Shown here one piece after another: positions 47,301 through 57,240 of a stretch of DNA of 64,000 nt; position 1 is the first letter of the stretch; each line of letters begins with the position of its first letter. A program made the translations under genes and the position numbers. Below the pieces are notes generated by a model. The model made no database searches. It was not told the DNA's origin and worked only from the letters and a program-made list of their open reading frames with translations. Source of the DNA: Bacillus_BD sp963708895 (GTDB lineage: Bacteria; Bacillota; Bacilli; Bacillales; Cytobacillaceae); NCBI GenBank assembly GCA_963708895.1, contig CAVPUE010000012.1:8998-72997 (forward strand), read 5' to 3'.

Positions 47301-48883
47301 TTGCCGAAGTACGCGGCTCAACACCAGGTATTGAATTAATTTCACCGCCACCACACCATGATATTTATTCGATTGAAGACTTAGCCCAGCTGATTCATGA
47401 TTTAAAAAATGCCAATCCACAGGCACGAATTAGCGTGAAGCTTGTAGCAAAAGCAGGGGTAGGAACGATTGCGACAGGTGTGGCAAAGGGATTGGCAGAT
47501 GTGATTTTAATTAGCGGCTCTGACGGTGGAACAGGAGCGGCACCACGAACAAGTATTAAACATGCTGGCATTCCTTGGGAAGTTGGTCTCGCAGAAGCTC
47601 ATCAAACTCTTGTCTTAAATGGCCTTCGTGACCGCGTTGTTCTTGAGTCAGATGGAAAAATCATGACTGGTAGCGATATTGTGATGGCAACCCTACTCGG
47701 AGCTGAGGAGTATGGATTTGCGACTTCCGCTCTAGTCGTTCTCGGCTGTGTGATGGTCCGTCAATGTCATTTAAATACTTGCCCTGTTGGAATTGCCACA
47801 CAAGATCCTGAACTTCGGAAAAAATTCATTGGAAAGCCGGAGCATGTCGAAGCGTTTATGCGCTTTATCGCTCAGGATGTTCGGGAAATTATGGCAACGC
47901 TGGGATTCAGAACGATCAATGAAATGGTCGGTCGTACCGATTTATTAACCCAAAGCGATATCGCGAAAGAGCATTGGAAAGCAAAACATCTTGATTTATC
48001 GCGCATCCTATATCAGCCTTCTTCCAATAGAGATGGAGTTTTCAATAGAAGGAAACAAAACCACGGACTTGAAAAATCATTAGATGTTCAAGAATTGTTA
48101 AGCATTTGTCAACCAGCCCTTGAGATGAAAGAAAAAGTAAAGGCAAGTTTTACGATTCAAAACACAAATAGGGCCGTTGGAACGCTAATCGGCGGTGAAG
48201 TGACAAAGCGTTATGGTCGTGAAGGCTTACCGGAAGACAGCATTGATCTTGAATTTAAAGGTTCGGCCGGACAAAGCTTTGGTGCCTTTATTCCAAAAGG
48301 GGTTACACTAACACTCGAAGGGGATGCCAATGACTATGTTGGAAAAGGGTTGTCAGGCGGAAAAATCGTAGTTTATCCATGTGAAAACTCTATCTTTATT
48401 CCAGAAGAAAATACGATTATCGGAAATACCTGCTTTTATGGAGCAACATCAGGTGAAGCCTATATTCGTGGCTTGGCAGGTGACCGTTTCGCTGTTAGAA
48501 ATAGTGGTATAAAGGCGGTTGTAGAGGGAATTGGTGATCATGGATTGGAGTATATGACAGGTGGAGTTATCGCGATTCTCGGCAGAATCGGAAAAAACTT
48601 TGCGGCAGGAATGTCAGGCGGTGTCGCTTACGTATTCACGGAGGACTTAGATACATTTTATAGAAAATGTAATCAAACATTAGTGGATATCGATCCACTA
48701 GAGGAAAAGGATCAAAACGAACTTCATCAGCTTGTAACGAATCATTTTGAATATACAGGTAGCGCCCGTGCTTCGCAACTTCTTGACGATTGGAATGGAA
48801 ATTTGACGAGATGGGTGAAGGTAATCCCGAAAGAATATAAAAAAGTATTGAAGTTAAAAGCAGTCGATACGTTGATTAAGTAA
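44392..48883 (+). CDS. gltB: Glutamate synthase large subunit (one frameshift near the start)
   Basis: Glutamine:2-oxoglutarate amidotransferase alpha subunit, about 1,497 residues. A short propeptide precedes Cys22 in HDACGIGL, the class II amidotransferase nucleophile. Later motifs: HSRYSTNTFPSWERAHP, the FMN domain SGDGGTGAAPRTS-type stretch, the 3Fe-4S cysteines CVMVRQCHLNTCPVG, and the GXGXG beta-helix GGKIVVYPCENS. One extra G near 44560-44563 (CAA GGT GGg AGA TAA) interrupts codon 57; without it the text reads QGGDNNTGDGAG. No small subunit (gltD) lies next to it in this window. Confidence 0.92.
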
Positions 48884-49009
48884 ATATGGAAGAATTTTGC
48901 TTCATTCTGAACTAACATGATTCACACTCCTTTTCGCACAAGAAGATATCTCTGAATGGGGCAAATGAAAAATACCACGGAAAAAACTATAGCGAAAGAG
49001 TGATGAGAC

Positions 49010-50864
49010 ATGTGTGGAATAACAGGATGGATTGATTGGAAACAAGCTGGAAAACACAAAGAAGTCATTGTCAAAAAAATGGCTCAAACATTGGCGAAGC
49101 GGGGGCCGGACGCTTCCAATGTCTTTAGTGATCATCATGCAGCACTTGGTCACACAAGGCTCATTGTGGTCGATCCTGCCGGCGGCGCCCAGCCGATGAC
49201 GAAAAAAGCAAAGGAAGGAAATGACTTTACGATTGTCTACAATGGGGAGCTTTATAATACAGAGGATCTTCGTAAGGAATTAGTGAGAAGAGGGTATACC
49301 TTTCAATCCCATTCAGATACGGAGGTACTTCTTACCGCCTATATGGAATGGAAGGAAAGATGTGTTGAACACCTAAATGGGATTTTTGCCTTTGCGATTT
49401 GGGAGCATCAGAAGCAAAAGCTTTTTATCGCTAGAGATCGCTTAGGTGTGAAACCTTTATTTTACAAACAGAAAAATGGCTCTTTATTATTCGGCTCAGA
49501 ATTGAAAGCGATTTTGGCCCACCCTGATGTAAAGGCAGAGGTAGACCTGGAAGGGTGGCAGGAAGTATTTGGGTTAGGCCCTTCCCGTACTCCTGGCCAC
49601 GGTGTATTTCGCGGAATCAATGAGTTGAAACCTGCTCATTTCCTTGTATTTGACCGTAATGGCCTCAGGATCAAACGCTACTGGAATGTGGAAAGTAAGG
49701 AACATCATCATTCCTTAGGGGAAACGGTGGAGCACGTCCGCTTTCTTGTGAGAGATGCGATTGAGCGGCAGTTGGTGGCAGATGTTCCTGTCTGTACTTT
49801 TCTCTCAGGTGGCCTTGATTCTAGTGCGATTAGTGCGATTGCGTCGAGTTATTTTCAAAAAAAAGGCAGAGGAACGCTTCATACGTATTCAATCGATTAT
49901 GAGCGTAACAGTGAATACTTCCAATCCAGTCTGTTTCAGCCTGATGAGGATCGACCATGGATCGAGAAAGTGGTTCATGATTTAGGGGTCCAGCATCATG
50001 GGGCTGTCATAAGCCATGAGGAGCTAGCGGGTAGGCTAGAGGATGCTGTAAGAGCAAGGGATTTGCCAGGGATGGCTGATATTGATTCCTCGTTACTTTG
50101 GTTTTCAGAGGGAATTAAACAAGATTTTACGGTTGCTTTGTCAGGGGAATGTGCAGATGAAATCTTTGGTGGATATCCTTGGTTTTATCAAAAGGAATTG
50201 CTGGAGGATGACCATTTTCCGTGGATGAAATCGGAGAAGGAGCGGCACGATCTACTACTACCACAATGGCAGAAAAAATTGAATTTGAAAGAGTACGTGA
50301 ACAATCGTTATCAGGAAACACTCCGAGAGGTTCCTAGATTAGAAGGGGAGAGTGAAATAGAAGCTCGGCGTCGAGAGCTATTTTACTTGAATAGAGTTTG
50401 GTTCATGGGAACGTTGTTAGAGCGAAAGGACCGTATGAGTATGGCTGCTAGTCTCGAGGTTCGCGTTCCATTTGCTGATCACCGCTTGATTGAGTATGTT
50501 TGGAATATTCCATGGGAGATGAAAATGCTGGGTGGTCGTGAAAAAGGATTATTACGTAAGGCGTTAGAAGGAACCCTTCCCCATGACGTTCTATATCGAA
50601 AGAAAAGTCCTTATCCGAAAACCCATAATCCAGAGTATATGAAAATAGTGAAAAATATGTTAACCAAAATTATCGAAAACAAAACAATCACCGATTCTTG
50701 AATTGGTTTCCAAACAAAAGGTAAAAGACATCCTTGACAGTGACGGATCTTCCTTCAAAGTTCCATGGTTCGGACAGCTCATGACAGGACCTCAGTTGAT
50801 CGCTCACTTAGCGCAAATGAATATGTGGCTTGAAATATACAATGTGAATATTTTATGTGATTGA
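49010..50864 (+). CDS. asnO: Asparagine synthetase, AsnO/AsnB type (frameshift near the 3' end)
   Basis: Glutamine-hydrolysing asparagine synthetase. Cys2 is the glutaminase nucleophile (MCGITGW); NGELYN and SDTEVLL bind glutamine; SGGLDSS at 266-272 is the ATP-pyrophosphatase motif; SGECADEIFGGYPW follows. The frame ends early at 50701, but the next frame continues PILELVSKQKV, WFGQLMTGPQLIAHL to a TGA at 50862-50864, the usual C-terminus. One extra base near 50685-50690 explains it; full length is about 617 residues. It follows gltB, linking two glutamine-dependent amidotransferases. asnO rather than asnB is inferred from length and C-terminus. Confidence 0.86.
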
Positions 50865-50937
50865 CATATTGAAAGATCAGGTCATGAAAACGAGGCATTT
50901 GAAGTTTAGACGAAATAATGATTGTAGATTTTGTGAA

Positions 50938-50972
50938 TTTGAGGAACGGACCTTTTAGGTTCGTTCCTTAAA
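50938..50972 (+). terminator. Terminator after asnO
   Basis: GAGGAACGGACC ... GGTTCGTTCCTT hairpin; tail is short, so moderate strength. Confidence 0.55.
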
Positions 50973-51093
50973 TATGTCTACACTATCGTTTAATAAAAAT
51001 ATTATTGTGCAAAAAAATTGCTTGATTGTCATTCAAGGACTACAATTAATAGCAGATTAATAGATTTTTTGTGAATTGGGGGAATAGTCAAAA

Positions 51094-51630
51094 ATGAGAA
51101 AACTACATAAAACAATCGTAATTCCTCTATTAGTCATTCTGCTAGGAATTGCAGTCTTTGGATTTATTGATTACAGAAGCAAAGAAACCGTATCCGTTAT
51201 ACAAAAAACCTCTTCATCACAAAATCATCCTGCTGGTGGAACTTATTTAGAAATTCAAGAGGATAGATCAGAGTCGATTGAAAAAGAGCTGCCGAATAAG
51301 ATGACAGAGGAACAAGTTCAGGATGCTATTCATCAAATGAGTCATCAAAAAGTGAGAGCTGAGAAAAAATGGGGTTTTATACCCTTAACAAGAGAACGTG
51401 TTGATAGATTAATAGAAGTAATAAACGCAAACCAATATGAACATGAGGATGTCTACTTGGATATCTTAAAGGCATGGAAAGAAAGCAATTTTTCATATAT
51501 AGATGGAAATCATAATGCCATTTGGGTATTACAAGATGGAAACGTCGGAAAAGCAACGGGAATTTTGACTCTGGAAGAAGAGATGAAGTATATTGAACAG
51601 CACTATACGATTATGCCTGAAAAAGAATAA
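51094..51630 (+). CDS. Membrane-anchored protein of unknown function (DUF6241-like)
   Basis: 178 residues: an N-terminal membrane anchor (about 8-28), a low-complexity linker, then a soluble domain. The domain holds KMTEEQVQDAIHQMSHQKVRAEKKWGF, HNAIWVLQDGNVGKATGIL and EEEMKYIEQHY. From memory this pattern fits DUF6241; not verified. The domain probably lies outside the cell. Placed alone upstream of secG. Start ATG after GGGGGAA. Confidence 0.65.
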   Translation: MRKLHKTIVIPLLVILLGIAVFGFIDYRSKETVSVIQKTSSSQNHPAGGTYLEIQEDRSESIEKELPNKMTEEQVQDAIHQMSHQKVRAEKKWGFIPLTRERVDRLIEVINANQYEHEDVYLDILKAWKESNFSYIDGNHNAIWVLQDGNVGKATGILTLEEEMKYIEQHYTIMPEKE

Positions 51631-51743
51631 TGACTTATATATAGATTTTGTAAAAATTTATGAATCTATTTGGAACCTTTGTGGGAGTATGGTAAAATAG
51701 AAACATTGTAAAAGCGTGTTTTTTATCAGGAGGTACTTATATT

Positions 51744-51977
51744 ATGCATACAGTCTTACTTTCTTTACTTGTGATTGATGCAATTGCTCTTATTATTGTG
51801 GTTCTACTTCAATCAGGTAAGAGTGCTGGATTATCAGGAGCGATTTCTGGCGGTGCTGAGCAATTATTCGGAAAACAAAAGGCTCGTGGAATTGACGCGG
51901 TTCTTCATCGTATAACAGTTGTATTAGCTGTTTTGTTTTTTGTTCTTGCCGTTGCCGTTTCGTATTTTGGACTTTAA
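51744..51977 (+). CDS. secG: Preprotein translocase subunit SecG
   Basis: 77-residue accessory subunit of SecYEG. Two membrane segments (about 3-22 and 54-76) with the conserved loop LLQSGKSAGLSGAISGGAEQLFGKQKARG. Matches Bacillus SecG length. AGGAGG RBS. Its usual neighbours est, rnr, smpB and ssrA follow. A terminator lies just after the gene. Confidence 0.95.
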   Translation: MHTVLLSLLVIDAIALIIVVLLQSGKSAGLSGAISGGAEQLFGKQKARGIDAVLHRITVVLAVLFFVLAVAVSYFGL

Positions 51978-51986
51978 TAGAGCAAG

Positions 51987-52017
51987 AAGCCTGGCTTGTT
52001 TTTAGGTCAGGCTTTTT
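51987..52017 (+). terminator. Terminator after secG
   Basis: AAGCCTG / CAGGCTTTTT stem-loop. Confidence 0.75.
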
Positions 52018-52075
52018 ACTTATGTCATGAAGAATCGAAATAATGGCATGTTGTGCTCATTTTTGCTTAAACTAA

Positions 52076-52257
52076 GGTTGTATTCGTAAAGTTTTTTGTT
52101 AAAATCCAAAGGTCGATTTTAACGTAGAAATACCTATTTTGTACATTCGTATTAAATTTGTAGCTCTTTTCTCAAAAATATTAAGCTATTTCAACATGAA
52201 AACAATGATAATTAGCTTTTTTTTCTCTGAAAGCAACGGAGTTTGAGAAAAGAGTCT
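52076..52257 (+). repeat. MITE-like dispersed repeat, copy 2
   Basis: Full-length relative of 68-247 in the opposite orientation, running from GGTTGTATTCGTAAAG to TTTGAGAAAAGAG. Contains TTAAAATCCAAAGGTCGATTTTAA hairpin arms. It fills the secG-est gap. Confidence 0.6.
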
Positions 52258-52298
52258 TAATCAAACGTTTGATTAAGGACATCAAGGGGGAAATGACA

Positions 52299-53055
52299 AT
52301 GAAAGTAAAAGCACCACAGCCATTTACATTTACATTTGGAGAAGGAAAAAGAGCGGTACTCTTGCTACATGGATTTACAGGACACTCAGCAGATGTTCGA
52401 ATGCTTGGGCGATTCCTTGAAAAAAAAGGCTATACATGTCATGCGCCGATCATGAAAGGACATGGTGGAGCAACACCAGAAGAACTCATGACAACGGGAC
52501 CAGACCAATGGTGGAAGGATGTCATGGATGCGTATAAATACCTTCAAGATAGAGGACATAAGGAGATTGCGGTAGGCGGATTATCACTAGGTGGGGTATT
52601 TTCGTTAAAATTAGGCTACACTGTACCTATAAAAGGAATTGTATCGATGTGTGCCCCTGCCTATATTAAAAGTGAACAAATCATGTACGAAGGCGTACTG
52701 GAATACACACGTAATTATAAAAAAATAGAAGGAAAATCGCCTGAAGAAATCGAAAAGGAAATGAATGAATTTCAAAAAATACCGATAGATACAATAAAGG
52801 CACTTACAGAACTTAATTGCAGATGTACGGGATCATATTGATATGATTTACGCACCCTTATTTGTCGTCCAAGCGAGGAATGACGGTATGATTAATACAG
52901 ACAGTGCAAATATTATTTATAATCGAACGGAATCCACGCAAAAAGAAATCAAGTGGTATGAGCATTCAAGGCACGTCATCACGTTGGATAAGGAAAAGGA
53001 TCAATTGCACGAAGATGTTTATCAGTTTTTAGAAACACTAGATTGGGAAGAATGA
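52299..53055 (+). CDS. est: Carboxylesterase Est (YvaK-like; one frameshift)
   Basis: Alpha/beta-hydrolase carboxylesterase, near 250 residues, like Bacillus/Geobacillus Est30. Oxyanion motif HGFTGHSADVR, nucleophile elbow GLSLGG, catalytic Asp region RNDGMI, His in RHVITLD. One extra A near 52816 (GAA CTT a ATT GCA) separates the first 170 codons from the rest; repaired text reads LTELIADVRDHIDMIYAP. ATG 52299 matches the orthologue start; ATG 52293 is possible. AAGGGGG RBS. Confidence 0.9.
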
Positions 53056-53066
53056 TTAAAATTAAA

Positions 53067-53248
53067 GGCTATTTTCGTAAAGATTGTTGTTAAAATCCAA
53101 AGACCGATTTTAACGTAGAAATAAGCTATTTTGTACCTTCGTATAAAGTTTGCAGCTCTTTTCTCAAAAATAAAGTTCAATGTCAACGTGAGTACAAGAA
53201 AAATCAGCTTTTTTCTATCCAAAAGCAACAAAGCTTGAGAAAAGAGCC
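53067..53248 (+). repeat. MITE-like dispersed repeat, copy 3
   Basis: 182 bp from GGCTATTTTCGTAAAG to CTTGAGAAAAGAGCC. The clearest full-length copy, with both termini. Same orientation as copy 2 and separated from it only by est. Confidence 0.65.
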
Positions 53249-53270
53249 ATATTAAAAAGGAGGGAATAGG

Positions 53271-55638
53271 ATGGAAGATACTATTCAACAACATATTGAC
53301 CGATTGCTGCATTATATGAAAGACGAAGCCTATAAACCTTTAACAGTCCAAGAGTTAGAACAGGCGCTAGGTGTAGAAGACTCAACAACCTTTAAAGATT
53401 TTGTCAAAGCACTTGTACAGATGGAGGAAAAAGGATTAGTCGTTCGCACGAGAAGCAACCGTTATGGGCTGCCAGAAAAAATGAACCTGATTCGCGGAAA
53501 GCTTACAGGACATGCGAAAGGATTTGCGTTTGTCATTCCAGAAGAAAAAGGGATGGATGATATTTTCATTCCCCCAAATGAAACAAATAATGCTTTACAC
53601 GGTGACACTGTACTAGCAAGAGTAACGTCAGAGACTTCTGGTCAACGTCGCGAAGGAACGATTGTGAGGATTTTGGAAAGAGGCGTCCAAACAATTGTTG
53701 GAACCTATACGGAAAGCAAAAATTTTGGTTTTGTCATTCCAGATGAAAAGAAATTTGCTGGAGATATTTTTATTCCGAAAGCAGCAAAAAATGGCGCTAT
53801 AGAAGGACATAAAGTGGTCGTGAAATTAACCACCTATCCTGAAGGCAGAATGAGTGCAGAGGGAGAAGTCATTGAAATTCTTGGACATAAAAATGATCCA
53901 GGAGTCGACATCCTTTCGGTTATTCATAAACATGGATTACCACAGGAATTTCCTGATGAGGTCATGCAACAGGCGAATGACACACCAGATTCGATTGATG
54001 AAGCAGAACTCAAAGACCGTCGCGATTTAAGAGATCAAACCATTGTAACGATTGATGGTGCCGATGCGAAGGATTTAGATGATGCGGTTACGGTTACAAA
54101 GCTTGAAAATGGCAACTACAAACTAGGTGTACATATTGCGGATGTCAGCTATTATGTAACAGAAGAGTCTCCTATTGACCGTGAAGCGGCAGAGCGCGGG
54201 ACAAGTGTTTATTTAGTAGACCGAGTGATTCCGATGATTCCCCATCGTCTATCAAATGGAATTTGTTCATTAAATCCGAAGGTAGATCGATTAACACTAT
54301 CATGCGAAATGGAAATTGATAGTGATGGGGTTGTCGTCAACCATGAAATCTTCCAAAGTGTTATCAAAACAACAGAGCGAATGACTTACTCTGATGTGAA
54401 TAAAATTCTCGTTGATCAAGACGAAGAAGTCATGAAAAAATATGAGCCGCTTGTACCGATGTTTCAGTTAATGCATGAATTAGCCAAGACTTTAAATGGA
54501 AAACGACAACATCGTGGCGCGATTGACTTTGATTTTAAAGAAGCAAAGGTACTGGTGGATGAAGATGGTAAACCACAGGACGTAGTGATTAGAGAACGGT
54601 CTGTAGGTGAGCGTCTCATCGAAGAATTTATGCTTGCCGCCAATGAAACGATTGCTGAACATTTCCATTGGATGGAAGTTCCGTTTATTTACCGTATTCA
54701 TGAAGATCCAAAAGAAGAAAAGTTATTTCGTTTCTTTGAATTTATCACGAACTTTGGCTATATCGTAAAAGGAACCGCCAATTCTGTACATCCACGAGCG
54801 CTTCAAGAAATTATTGAAGCAGTTAAAGGCAAAGCCGGAAGAAATGGTGATTTCAACGGTCATGCTACGTTCGATGCAACAAGCAAAATATGATCCAGAA
54901 AGCTTAGGTCACTTTGGGCTTTCAACAGAATACTATACCCATTTTACATCGCCGATTCGCCGTTACCCTGACTTAATTGTCCACCGTTTAATTCGGACAT
55001 ATTTAATTGAAGGAAAAATAAATGAAGCGACACAGGAAAAATGGGGAGCTAGGCTTCCAGACATTGCTGACCATTCATCGAAAATGGAGCGTCGATCCGT
55101 TGATGCTGAGCGTGAAACAGACGAGCTGAAAAAGGCAGAGTATATGGAAGATAAAATAGGTGAGGAATATGATGGAATCATTAGTTCTGTCACGAATTTT
55201 GGTTTATTTGTTGAACTTCCAAATACGATTGAAGGTCTTGTTCACGTCAGCTATATGACGGATGATTATTATCGCTATGATGAGCGCCATTTAGCAATGA
55301 TTGGAGAACGTACTGGTAACGTATACCGAATTGGTGATGAAATCACTATACGTGTAATTAACGTTAACAAAGATGAGCGTTCGATTGATTTTGAAATTGT
55401 TGGAATGAAAGGCACACGTAGACGTGAACCAAATGAAGGCACTCGCGTGTTCAAGACAGGTGGTAGTTCTGAACGAAAACCTCGTAGTTCAAAGTCAGGA
55501 AGTACGAGCAAAGGAAAAAGTAGTGGGAAGAGTCGAAGAGGAGAGGCAAGTGGAAGCAGTAAATCAGCTTCGAAAAAAAGTCGAAACAAAAAGTTTTTCG
55601 AAAACGCACCGAAAGCAAAGCGTAAGAAAAAACGGTAA
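53271..55638 (+). CDS. rnr: Ribonuclease R (one frameshift; full-length copy)
   Basis: 3'-5' exoribonuclease that degrades structured and non-stop mRNA, partly with SmpB/tmRNA. About 788 residues when repaired: N-terminal HTH, two cold-shock domains (GHAKGFAFVIPEE, TESKNFGFVIPDE), RNB domain with active-site Asp cluster (GADAKDLDDAV), S1 domain (GIISSVTNFGLFVELPN) and a Lys/Arg/Ser-rich tail. An extra G at 54834 breaks the ORF at codon 522. The repeat copy at 57837 lacks this base, which shows the intact reading GKPEEMVIST. smpB follows. Confidence 0.93.
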
Positions 55639-55684
55639 GAGCGGATCAAATGGCGGTATCCCGCGACTGACTAGACCTCGAAAT

Positions 55685-55763
55685 GGGGTTCCGAATGTTA
55701 CGGAACCCCAACCGAGTCAAATGATAGTAATGTTCGGAACGAGGTTATGATTTGTTCGGAACG
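55685..55763. repeat. GTTCCGAA/TTCGGAAC palindromic repeat (rnr-smpB gap, unit A)
   Basis: GGGGTTCCGAATGTTACGGAACCCC palindrome arms (GGGGTTCCG/CGGAACCCC), then two more TTCGGAAC boxes at about 20-bp spacing. Same family as 15194-15270; repeated in unit B at 58688-58766. Confidence 0.6.
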
Positions 55764-55806
55764 ATAATATTTGTTAAAATGGAGCAATGAAAGTGGGGAA
55801 AGCTCT

Positions 55807-56274
55807 ATGCCAAAAGGTGCAGGAAAAGTCATCGCACAAAATAAAAAAGCAAATCATGATTATTTTATTGAAGAAACGTATGAAGCAGGAATTGTTCTGC
55901 AAGGAACTGAAATTAAATCGCTTCGTGCAGGTAGAGTCCAATTAAAAGATTCATATGCCAAAATTTTAAATGGTGAAGTGTTTCTCATCGGTTGCCATAT
56001 CAGTCCATATGAACAAGGGAACCGTTACAACCATGATCCAGAACGAACGAGAAAGCTGTTGCTACATCGAAAGCAAATTAATAAACTGATTGGAGAAACA
56101 AAGGAAGTTGGTTATTCACTTGTACCGTTAAAAATCTATTTAAAAAATGGCTATGCCAAGCTTTTAATTGGATTGGCACGAGGGAAAAAGAAATATGATA
56201 AACGTGAAGACTTGAAGCAAAAAGAAGCAAAACGGGATATTGATCGCGCTCTCCGTGAAAGACAAAAGATGTAG
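55807..56274 (+). CDS. smpB: SsrA-binding protein SmpB (copy A)
   Basis: 155-residue OB-fold protein that binds the tRNA-like domain of tmRNA and brings it to stalled ribosomes. Conserved IAQNKKANHDYFIEETYEAG, LQGTEIKSLRAGR, EQGNRYNHDP and the basic C-terminal tail (KRDIDRALRERQKM). ATG 55807 chosen for MPKGAGK as in orthologues; an upstream TTG would add 12 residues. Its amino-acid sequence is identical to copy B. Confidence 0.96.
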   Translation: MPKGAGKVIAQNKKANHDYFIEETYEAGIVLQGTEIKSLRAGRVQLKDSYAKILNGEVFLIGCHISPYEQGNRYNHDPERTRKLLLHRKQINKLIGETKEVGYSLVPLKIYLKNGYAKLLIGLARGKKKYDKREDLKQKEAKRDIDRALRERQKM

Positions 56275-56324
56275 GAATTAAATGGCGATTGAGTCGAGCT
56301 GGAAATGAATCCAGTAACTAACAA

Positions 56325-56352
56325 TTGCAAACAGTGAAGTTTATGCTATAAT
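56325..56352 (+). promoter_or_regulatory. Promoter of ssrA copy A
   Basis: TTGCAA-16 bp-TATAAT, leaving a leader of about 120 nt before the mature tmRNA 5' end. Confidence 0.7.
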
Positions 56353-56477
56353 AATAAATGTCAGCAAGGCAAGAAGCTGACAAGTTAATCTTAGCTCGAT
56401 CCTTTGAGCTTTCCTAAACGTCAGCGCAGATTGCGCGAATCGATAAGATGATTAAATTCATCATCGATTTTCTTAAA

Positions 56478-57119
56478 TGGGGACGCTACGGATTCGACAG
56501 GGGTAGTTTGAGCTTAGGTTGCGAGTCGAGGGGATCGACCTCGTTAAAACGTCAAAGCCTATAACTGGCAAACAACAAAACAACTTCGCTTTAGCAGCTT
56601 AATAAGCGCTTAGCGGTTCCTCCCTCCATCGCCCATGTGGTAGGGTAAGGGACTCAACTTTAGTGGGCTACGCCGGATCCCACCGTCTGAGGGAAAAGGA
56701 AGAGAACAACCAGACTAGCTGTCCGGACGCCAGTCGATAGGCAAAAGGCACAGCGAAATCCGAATATATCGACTACACTCGTAGAAGCTTAAGTGGCGAT
56801 ATCTCTTGGACGTGGGTTCGATTAGTAATTAGTCGCCTTATGTGGTAACACATAAGTGAAAATCTGGCTTTATCGGTGAAACCTAAGTCGCTTATGTTGC
56901 GATAAGGCAATACCGAGCAGTATGTGGAGTAATCCAACAGCTGTGTATCGACTTATAGGCTGCCAATACTATTTGGTAGTACTAGGATGCGAAATCCTAC
57001 CTGGAACAGGTAAATATAAATTTCGCATAATACGCCAGGGGACCTGTTACAAAGCAGGTTCAAGATATAGTCAGTGCCATGACGAAAGCATGGAAGAGCA
57101 CGTCCCACCGTCTCCACCA
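56478..57119 (+). ncRNA. ssrA: tmRNA (ssrA copy A), interrupted by a group I intron in the T-loop
   Basis: Transfer-messenger RNA for ribosome rescue. The 5' end GGGGACGCTACGGATTCGACAGG pairs with the 3' CGTCTCC-ACCA. Tag ORF at 56567-56602 encodes GKQQNNFALAA, then two stops. Exon 1 ends at ...GTGGGTTCGAT (56822). Exon 2, TCCCACCGTCTCCACCA, is at 57103-57119. Joining them gives a perfect T-arm (GTGGG-TTCGATT-CCCAC) and a mature RNA of about 362 nt; without splicing there is no T-arm or CCA end. It has extra single bases relative to copy B, for example at 56520. Confidence 0.9.
56823..57102 (+). ncRNA. Group I intron in ssrA copy A
   Basis: 280 nt, no homing-endonuclease ORF. Core motifs in order: P-like CGGTGAAACCTAAG, Q-like AATACCGAGC (56909-56918), S AAGATATAGTC (57062-57072). 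Local hairpins: TTATGTG-GTAA-CACATAA, TAGGAT-GCGAA-ATCCTA, CCTG-GAA-CAGG. P1 can form between exon CGAT|T and AGTCG in the intron, giving the U.G pair that marks the 5' splice site. The intron ends in G before TCCCACC. Hairpins between R and S suggest subgroup IA (inference). Confidence 0.85.
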
Positions 57120-57151
57120 ATACATAATATTTGGTGGTAAATACTACATGA

Positions 57152-57185
57152 AACGGACTTACCAATTATGGTAGGTCCGTTTTTG
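57152..57185 (+). terminator. Terminator of ssrA copy A
   Basis: ACGGACTTACC / GGTAGGTCCGT followed by TTTTTG. Confidence 0.88.
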
Positions 57186-57240
57186 CGTCTATCATGAAAA
57201 AAATTTATATAAAAGACTGTTTTCAAGCTAATTTTAAAAG

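Larger units (their letters stand above)
54236..57220 (+). repeat. Tandem duplication unit A (3' rnr - smpB - ssrA)
   Basis: About 2,985 bp nearly identical to unit B at 57240-60233, in direct orientation, with about 19 bp between. Identity starts inside rnr (GATTCC.CATCGTC) and ends after the ssrA terminator at ATAAAAGACTGT. Differences are scattered single bases plus several single-base gaps and the T-arm block of ssrA. Confidence 0.92.
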
